From an uncultured Acinetobacter sp. (GTDB lineage Bacteria > Cyanobacteriota > Vampirovibrionia > Gastranaerophilales > Gastranaerophilaceae), in the NCBI GenBank assembly GCA_946623365.1, contig CAMORE010000025.1, positions 1-19,944 of the forward strand: 19,944 nt of DNA, written 5' to 3'. The position numbers were made by a program, and so were the translations under genes. Below the pieces are notes generated by a model, which made no database searches, was not told the origin of the DNA, and was given only the letters and a program-made list of their open reading frames with translations. Shown one piece after another: positions 15,652-19,944 of this stretch. Each line of letters begins with the position of its first letter. The stretch's first letter is position 1.

Positions 15652-16638
15652 TTATACAGTTACCCCCGTTTTTTTATTTTCTATAGATTTTATCCAATCT
15701 TGATTATTTAAATACCAATCAATCGTAATTTTAATACCTTCTTCAAATGTTACAGAAGGTGCCCAGTTAAGCTCTGAGGTTATTTTGTCATTAGATATAG
15801 CATATCTTCTATCGTGTCCGAGTCTGTCTTGAACATATTTTATGGAAGATTCGTCTTTACCCATCGCATCAAGTATTAAGTGCGTAATCTCCATGTTTGT
15901 TTTTTCGTTATGCCCGCCGATATTGTATACTTCGCCGATTTTACCTTTGTGAAGAACAACATCTATAGCTTCACAATGATCGTATACATACAGCCAATCA
16001 CGAACATTTAAGCCGTCTCCATATACAGGTACTTTTTCGCCTTTTAGAAGTTGTGAAATGAAGAACGGAATTAATTTTTCAGGATATTGATAAGGCCCGT
16101 AATTATTTGAACATCTTGTGTTTAAAGTCGGCAGACCATAAGTTTCCCTATACGCTCTTACAAGCATATCAGCGCTTGCTTTACTTGCAGAATACGGACT
16201 GTTTGGCGCAAGCGGCGTAGTTTCATAAAAGTATCCGGTTTTACCTAGAGTTCCGTATACTTCGTCTGTTGAGACTTGCAAGTATCTTTCAACACCAATC
16301 TCCTTAGATGCTTGTAAAAGATTTAATGTACCCTGAACATTTGTTTCAATAAAAATTTCAGGATGCTTAATTGAATTATCAACGTGAGATTCTGCTGCAA
16401 AATTAACTACGCAGTCAGATTCTCTTATTAGTTCTCTTACCAAATCTCTGTCACAAATATTTCCATGAACAAATCTGTAGTTTGGATTGTTTTCAACATC
16501 TTTAAGGTTTTCGATATTTCCGCAATAAGTAAGTGCGTCTAAATTTATAATTTTGTATTCTGGATGTTTTTTTAGTTCATGTCTTACAAAACAACTTCCA
16601 ATAAATCCCGCGCCGCCGGTTACTAATAATGTTGTCAT
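15652..16638 (-). CDS. rfbB: dTDP-glucose 4,6-dehydratase
   Basis: This 328-residue NAD-dependent extended SDR enzyme converts dTDP-glucose to dTDP-4-keto-6-deoxyglucose, step two of the pathway. The Rossmann motif TGGAGFIG is at residues 7-14. The catalytic triad region STDEVYG gives T124, D125 and E126, and YSASK gives Y149 and K153. AAESHVDNSI is also typical. The start codon overlaps the rfbC stop by one base (TAATG on the coding strand), with AGGAG upstream inside rfbC, so the two are probably translationally coupled. Confidence 0.97.
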   Translation of the reverse strand: MTTLLVTGGAGFIGSCFVRHELKKHPEYKIINLDALTYCGNIENLKDVENNPNYRFVHGNICDRDLVRELIRESDCVVNFAAESHVDNSIKHPEIFIETNVQGTLNLLQASKEIGVERYLQVSTDEVYGTLGKTGYFYETTPLAPNSPYSASKASADMLVRAYRETYGLPTLNTRCSNNYGPYQYPEKLIPFFISQLLKGEKVPVYGDGLNVRDWLYVYDHCEAIDVVLHKGKIGEVYNIGGHNEKTNMEITHLILDAMGKDESSIKYVQDRLGHDRRYAISNDKITSELNWAPSVTFEEGIKITIDWYLNNQDWIKSIENKKTGVTV

Positions 16639-17195
16639 TAAATTAACTCCTCTTTGTTTATTTCACTAAATTTTGGCTGAACTTTGTCTTTTTCACTTAA
16701 AATAGGTTCAAAATCGATTTCCCAATCAATATTTATATCTTTATCAGACCACAAAATTCCTCTGTCTGCTTGCGGTGCATATTCTCCTGAAGCTTTATAC
16801 AGCAATTCAGCTTCATTAGACAAAACAACAAAACCATGAGCAAAACCTTCAGGAATGTATAGCATGTGCTTGTTTTCTTCTGACAGTTCAACTTTTACAT
16901 ATTGTCCGTATGTTTTTGATTCCGGTCTGATATCAACTGCAACATCATATATTCTTCCCTTTGAACATCTGACTATTTTAGCTTGTCCATAGGGTTTTGC
17001 TTGATAATGCAGCCCTCTTAATACGTGTGCAGTTGATTTAGAATGGTTATCCTGATTAAATTCAACATTAATTCCGTTTGCATAAAAATCAGATTTCTTG
17101 TAACTTTCTAAGAAAAATCCTCTGTTATCACCGAATACTTTTGGGACGACAAGAATAACATCCTCTATTTTTTGTGGTTGGAATTCAAACGGCAT
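16638..17195 (-). CDS. rfbC: dTDP-4-dehydrorhamnose 3,5-epimerase
   Basis: This 185-residue cupin-fold enzyme epimerises C3 and C5 of dTDP-4-keto-6-deoxyglucose, the third chemical step. Recognisable features are DNRGFFLESY (23-32), the catalytic histidine H63 in LRGLHYQ, YIPEGFAHGFVVLSNEAELLYK with Y133, and a late DINIDWEID region. It is the first gene of the rfbC-rfbB-rfbD-rfbA operon. A clear AGGAGA (17203-17208) sits 7 bases before the ATG. With the other three genes it completes dTDP-L-rhamnose synthesis, which supplies sugars for surface polysaccharide; no glycosyltransferase lies in this window. Confidence 0.96.
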   Translation of the reverse strand: MPFEFQPQKIEDVILVVPKVFGDNRGFFLESYKKSDFYANGINVEFNQDNHSKSTAHVLRGLHYQAKPYGQAKIVRCSKGRIYDVAVDIRPESKTYGQYVKVELSEENKHMLYIPEGFAHGFVVLSNEAELLYKASGEYAPQADRGILWSDKDINIDWEIDFEPILSEKDKVQPKFSEINKEELI

Positions 17196-17226
17196 CCGCT
17201 ATTCTCCTATAAATTATTATTGTTTA

Positions 17227-17238
17227 TATGTTAACATA
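17227..17238. promoter_or_regulatory. 12-base perfect palindrome upstream of rfbC
   Basis: TATGTTAACATA is perfectly self-complementary and lies about 30 bases before the rfbC ATG, upstream of its ribosome site. It could be an operator or part of a promoter, but A/T-only palindromes of this length occur by chance in such DNA. No convincing -35/-10 pair was found in 17209-17283. Confidence 0.2.
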
Positions 17239-17248
17239 AATATTCGTT

Positions 17249-17284
17249 GCTTTTCCTAATTGTTTAAATATATTAAGAAAAAGC
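17249..17284 (-). terminator. Possible hairpin after proS
   Basis: GCTTTTCCTAAT (17249-17260) can pair with ATTAAGAAAAAGC (17272-17284), with one bulge and one mismatch around an 11-base loop. It begins at the proS stop codon. The minus-strand sequence that follows is not U-rich, so it may be a processing or attenuating hairpin rather than an intrinsic terminator. Confidence 0.3.
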
Positions 17285-19026
17285 TATTTTAATTCATGTA
17301 CTGCACTTACTACAATCTCTGCAGCTTTTTCAGGTTTTATATTTAATAATTCTTCAGAGTTTCTAGCTTTAAATTCTACAAGACCGTCTGATATTGTTTT
17401 ACCGACAGTAATTCTATACGGAAATCCAATGAGATCAGCATCTTTGAATTTAACGCCGGCTCTTTCATCTCTGTCATCAAGAACAACCTCTACACCATGC
17501 TTATTAAGTGTTTGATAGATGTCATTAGCAACCTTCATTTGCAGTTCATCTTTTGTGCTGACAGGGATTACTACTGCATGATAAGGAGCAATTGAAAGCG
17601 GCCAAATTATGCCATGGTCATCGTGGTGTGCTTCTACTGCTGCTGCAGCGGTTCTTGTTACACCAATTCCATAACAGCCCATAATGTATGGTTGAGTTTT
17701 GCCGTTTTGGTCTAAAAATACAGCATTCATTGGCTTAGAATATTTAGTTCCAAGTTGGAAAATATTACCGACTTCTATTCCTCTTGTTACTTTTAGCGGT
17801 TTTCCGCAAATCGGACATAAATCTCCTGCTTCTGCAAGACGAATATCTGTAACTGATTCAGGTAACTCAACATCGACTCCCCAATTCGCGCCAACAAGGT
17901 GCACGTCTTTTTTATTCGTTCCGATTACAAAGTTTTTCATATCTCTCACTGTATCATCGGCAACAACCTTGATTTTGAAGCCATTGTATTCTTTTAACCC
18001 TTTAGGCCCGATAAAGCCTTTTTCTGCATCAAAGCCGTTTAATGACATCATCTCTTCAATCTCACCTGCTGTTGCAATTCTGATATCTGTACCTCCGACA
18101 GCATTCATAAGTTTAGTTTCTTCAACCGTTCTATCGGCTCTTATTAAAGCCAAAACCGGTGCTTTATCAACGATATAAACAAGAGTTTTTACAATAACGG
18201 TTGCAGGAATGTTTAAGAAACTGCATAATTCTTCAATTGAGTGAGTATTAGGAGTATCTACAATTTTTGCTTCCTTCCAATCTCCTACAATCTTTGTTTC
18301 CGGAAGTTTTGAAACGGCATGATTAGAATTTGCTGCATAATCGCAATCACAATAGAATACGTCATTTTCCCCTGAATCTTGATCTGTAATTACCATAAAT
18401 TCATGACTTACACTTCCGCCGATTGCGCCTGAATCTGATTGAACGGCTTTTGTTTCAAGTCCGCATCTTTTGAAAATTCTTGTATATGTTTCCCACATAT
18501 TTTTATATTCTTTTTCCAAACCTTCTTGATTAATGTCAAAGCTGTATGCATCTTTCATGATAAATTCTCTGCCTCTTAAAAGTCCGAAACGAGGTCTTCT
18601 TTCATCACGAAATTTCGATTGAATTTGATATAAATTTACAGGAAGCTGTTTGTATGATTTGAGTCCGTCACGTGCAATTGCTGTAATAATTTCTTCGTGA
18701 GTCGGTCCGAGACACATTTCTCTGCCATGTCTGTCCTTTAATCTCATAAGCTCTCCGCCGTATGCTCCCCATCTTCCGGATTCTTCCCAAAGCTCTTTCG
18801 GCTGAACAAAAGGCATTAAAAGCTCTTGGGCACCTGCTTTATCCATTTCTTCCCGTATAATGTTTTCTACTTTTCTAATAACTCTCCACATAAGTGGTAA
18901 GTAGTTATATACTCCCATTGTAAGTTTTCTTATGTAACCTGCTCTAACAAGCAGTTTATGTGATATAACTTCAGCATCAGACGGAAACTCTCTCAAAGTC
19001 TGAACAAACATTTTTGACATTTTCAT
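17284..19026 (-). CDS. proS: Prolyl-tRNA synthetase, bacterial type with editing insertion
   Basis: This 580-residue class II aminoacyl-tRNA synthetase charges tRNA-Pro. GPTHEE (107-112), motif 2 FRDERRPRFGLLRGREF (139-155) and motif 3 GCYGIGVTR (450-458) form the active site. Residues about 230-400 are the INS editing domain that clears Ala-tRNA-Pro, with K280 in VIVKTLVYIV at the expected catalytic position. A CPICG knuckle (404-408) follows. The C-terminal part is the anticodon-binding domain. The length is typical of bacterial-type enzymes with the INS domain. The first of two close Met codons was chosen because AAGGAA (19035-19040) lies 8 bases upstream. It follows yraN by 77 bases. Confidence 0.97.
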   Translation of the reverse strand: MKMSKMFVQTLREFPSDAEVISHKLLVRAGYIRKLTMGVYNYLPLMWRVIRKVENIIREEMDKAGAQELLMPFVQPKELWEESGRWGAYGGELMRLKDRHGREMCLGPTHEEIITAIARDGLKSYKQLPVNLYQIQSKFRDERRPRFGLLRGREFIMKDAYSFDINQEGLEKEYKNMWETYTRIFKRCGLETKAVQSDSGAIGGSVSHEFMVITDQDSGENDVFYCDCDYAANSNHAVSKLPETKIVGDWKEAKIVDTPNTHSIEELCSFLNIPATVIVKTLVYIVDKAPVLALIRADRTVEETKLMNAVGGTDIRIATAGEIEEMMSLNGFDAEKGFIGPKGLKEYNGFKIKVVADDTVRDMKNFVIGTNKKDVHLVGANWGVDVELPESVTDIRLAEAGDLCPICGKPLKVTRGIEVGNIFQLGTKYSKPMNAVFLDQNGKTQPYIMGCYGIGVTRTAAAAVEAHHDDHGIIWPLSIAPYHAVVIPVSTKDELQMKVANDIYQTLNKHGVEVVLDDRDERAGVKFKDADLIGFPYRITVGKTISDGLVEFKARNSEELLNIKPEKAAEIVVSAVHELK

Positions 19027-19050
19027 AATACTAATTCCTTTTAAAAAAAA

Positions 19051-19084
19051 TATGATAGTACAGAACTATTTTATCATAAAGCAA
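19051..19084 (-). promoter_or_regulatory. Candidate proS promoter with nested inverted repeats
   Basis: On the minus strand TTGCTT (complement of 19079-19084) and TACTAT (complement of 19055-19060) are 18 bases apart. The same stretch contains ATAGT/ACTAT arms (19055-19059, 19065-19069) nested in TATGATA/TATCATA arms (19051-19057, 19072-19078). The repeats would overlap the -10 region, as an operator might. The promoter match is mediocre. Confidence 0.3.
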
Positions 19085-19103
19085 AATTAAATAAAAAATC
19101 TCA

Positions 19104-19448
19104 TCAAATATTTTTTAAATGTTCTATTTTTATTTCAGGTTTAATAAGAACCGATATTGCATCTATGCGATATTTCTTATATTGAGGGTTCTGCTGTAAA
19201 TATAAAAATAGTCCTTGTTTGATATGGTTATATTTTGTTTTTGTAATAGCTTCAAAAGGATGACCGCAAATATCGGTTTTTCTTGTTTTTACTTCTACAA
19301 AAACTAAAGTTTCTTTTTCCTGCGCAATAATATCAATTTCACAAAGATTAGAAAAACGTTTATTAGTTTCTATAATTTTATATCCCTGTTTTTGAAGAAA
19401 ATTTCTTGCAAGTTCTTCGCCGTTTTTCCCTAAAGAAATATTTGTCAT
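19104..19448 (-). CDS. yraN: YraN/UPF0102 family nuclease-fold protein
   Basis: This 114-residue protein has the family pattern GKNGEELARNFLQKQGYKII at the N-terminus, EIDIIAQEKETLVFVEVKTR in the middle (D39 and E52-V-K54 form a PD-(D/E)xK-like nuclease core), and an AITKTKYNHI stretch. The family resembles Holliday-junction resolvases in fold, but its cellular role is not established. Length is typical. GAGGT (19456-19460) sits 7 bases before the ATG. It reads toward proS and may be co-transcribed with it, although proS has its own candidate promoter. Confidence 0.93.
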   Translation of the reverse strand: MTNISLGKNGEELARNFLQKQGYKIIETNKRFSNLCEIDIIAQEKETLVFVEVKTRKTDICGHPFEAITKTKYNHIKQGLFLYLQQNPQYKKYRIDAISVLIKPEIKIEHLKNI

Positions 19449-19466
19449 TATCTTTACCTCAAAATC

Positions 19467-19495
19467 TTTATAAAATAAAAAGGAGTAAAAATCAA
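19467..19495 (-). promoter_or_regulatory. Candidate yraN promoter
   Basis: On the minus strand TTGATT (complement of 19490-19495) and TATAAA (complement of 19467-19472) are separated by 17 bases. The predicted start would leave a very short leader beginning at or near the GAGGT ribosome site, which lowers confidence. Confidence 0.4.
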
Positions 19496-19524
19496 TATTA
19501 ATAAATGTTTAAGGCAAGATAGGA

Positions 19525-19553
19525 TAGACAAATATTGAATATAATGCTAAAAT
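19525..19553 (+). promoter_or_regulatory. Promoter for the 92-aa hypothetical gene
   Basis: TAGACA (19525-19530) and TAAAAT (19548-19553) are 17 bases apart, each 5 of 6 to consensus, with a transcription start expected near 19560. A strong AGGAG (19567-19571) follows. A perfect TATAAT at 19540-19545 is an alternative -10 but lacks a -35 partner. Confidence 0.55.
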
Positions 19554-19576
19554 AAAAGAGTAGGTTAGGAGAAAAT

Positions 19577-19855
19577 ATGTCATTAATTCAAGCTATGGGA
19601 ATTAGTCAATATACAACTATTGCAAATAATGCTGCATATTCATGGATGAGTGCGAATAACGCAAGAATGAGTATGATATCTTCAATCAGTAATAATCCGT
19701 CGTCATATTCTCTTGAAAGTCTTGCTGAACTTGATACACAGTTGGAATTGCAAGCGCTGACAAGTTCTCTTCAATATAAAATGGCAAAGGCAATGCTTGA
19801 GCAGCTTAAAAAACAGCAAAAAGAAGATGCCAAAAAGTTCAGTATTTTTGCTTAA
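19577..19855 (+). CDS. Small hypothetical protein, predicted helical
   Basis: This 92-residue protein of no family I recognise is probably real. It has its own promoter, a strong AGGAG 5 bases before the ATG and a sensible composition. Residues 1-36 contain two related segments (ANNAAYSW and ANNARMSM) rich in Ala, Asn, Ser and Met. A PSSYS turn follows at 41-45, then a long charged helix (about 47-87) with LESLAELDTQLELQ and a Lys/Gln-rich end. There is no signal peptide and no cysteine. The helix-turn-helix size recalls small secreted WXG100 proteins, but no WXG motif is present, so that is not claimed. It ends 36 bases before uvrA. Confidence 0.65.
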   Translation: MSLIQAMGISQYTTIANNAAYSWMSANNARMSMISSISNNPSSYSLESLAELDTQLELQALTSSLQYKMAKAMLEQLKKQQKEDAKKFSIFA

Positions 19856-19879
19856 TTTTCTTTTCTGATTCATTTGTAA

Positions 19880-19902
19880 TATAATTCTGTTATGACAGAA
19901 AA
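19880..19902 (+). promoter_or_regulatory. uvrA -10/start-codon block with perfect inverted repeat
   Basis: TATAAT (19880-19885) is followed by TCTGTT, ATG (19892-19894) and ACAGAAAA. Within it TTCTGT (19885... read as 19886-19891 with the preceding T) and ACAGAA (19895-19900) form perfect 6-base arms around TATG, centred on the start codon. It matches the block at uvrB (13834-13811, minus strand) apart from one substitution and one indel. There is no ribosome site between the -10 and the ATG, and an in-frame TAA lies just upstream. Confidence 0.6.
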
Positions 19903-19944
19903 GATTACAATAAAGGGAGCAAGAGAACATAATCTTAAAAATGT
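19892..19944 (+). CDS. uvrA: Excinuclease ABC subunit A (UvrA), N-terminal end only
   Basis: Seventeen codons are visible before the window ends: MTEKITIKGAREHNLKN. The K-G-A-R-E-H-N-L-K-N stretch is the highly conserved start of UvrA, the damage-sensing ABC ATPase that loads UvrB. The start is fixed by the family pattern and by an in-frame TAA upstream. There is no Shine-Dalgarno; the start codon lies 6 bases after a perfect TATAAT. Partial, but the identification is firm because the N-terminus is so conserved. Confidence 0.9.
   Translation, partial: MTEKITIKGAREHNLKN

Noticed and set aside
13914..17195. Rhamnose genes as part of a larger novel polysaccharide island
   Set aside because: Only the four standard dTDP-rhamnose genes are present, flanked by housekeeping genes, with no glycosyltransferases, polymerase or mobile elements in the window.
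17699..18178. 159-codon plus-strand open frame inside proS
   Set aside because: It is antisense to the editing domain of a clear proS gene, with no initiation signals or recognisable motifs.
19055..19069. Cyanobacterial-type LexA box near proS (GTAC with GAAC)
   Set aside because: Half-sites are separated by one base instead of four, so it does not fit the RGTACNNNDGTWCB consensus.

Overview
This is an AT-rich window from a Gram-negative (two-membrane) bacterium. The evidence for two membranes is a complete MFP/RND/TolC-type efflux operon. The codon composition, the A/T-heavy intergenic DNA and the mix of gene families would suit a gut Vampirovibrionia ('Melainabacteria', Gastranaerophilales) genome. 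That placement is an inference from general resemblance; there is no rRNA or other decisive marker here.

Left part (1-5134, plus strand): the 3' end of a periplasmic adaptor gene, an RND inner-membrane pump and a TolC-family outer-membrane channel, in the usual order. The roughly 230-base gap between adaptor and pump holds a cluster of GTAG-headed short palindromes resembling REP elements. A 16-base direct repeat flanks the first of them.

Middle left (5153-8431, minus strand): nadA (quinolinate synthase), mnmA (tRNA 2-thiouridylase) and a POT-family peptide transporter are tightly packed and probably co-transcribed from a good promoter upstream of nadA. Divergent from them, 8641-9672 encodes a glucosaminidase/lysozyme-like protein without a visible signal peptide. 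It ends with no gap against a minus-strand GH38 alpha-mannosidase (9673-11781).

Middle right (11840-17195, minus strand): uvrB, then the four-gene dTDP-L-rhamnose operon transcribed rfbC-rfbB-rfbD-rfbA with overlapping or abutting ends.

Right end: proS (prolyl-tRNA synthetase) and yraN on minus, then a 92-aa protein of unknown function on plus with a good promoter, then the first 17 codons of uvrA running off the edge.

The most interesting signal is regulatory. uvrA and uvrB lie about 6 kb apart on opposite strands, yet share an almost identical block of about 24 bases running from a perfect TATAAT, across the start codon, into codon 4. The coding frames differ over that block, so protein homology does not explain it. 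Neither gene has a Shine-Dalgarno sequence, and the TATAAT sits only 6 bases from the ATG. This points to leaderless, co-regulated repair genes with a candidate damage-response operator (TTCTGT-TATG-ACAGAA in uvrA) laid over the start codon. Other points of note are an MnmA lacking the usual second catalytic cysteine, a 12-helix POT transporter, and an apparently leaderless GH38 gene. I saw no tRNA, rRNA, CRISPR array, transposase or phage gene.
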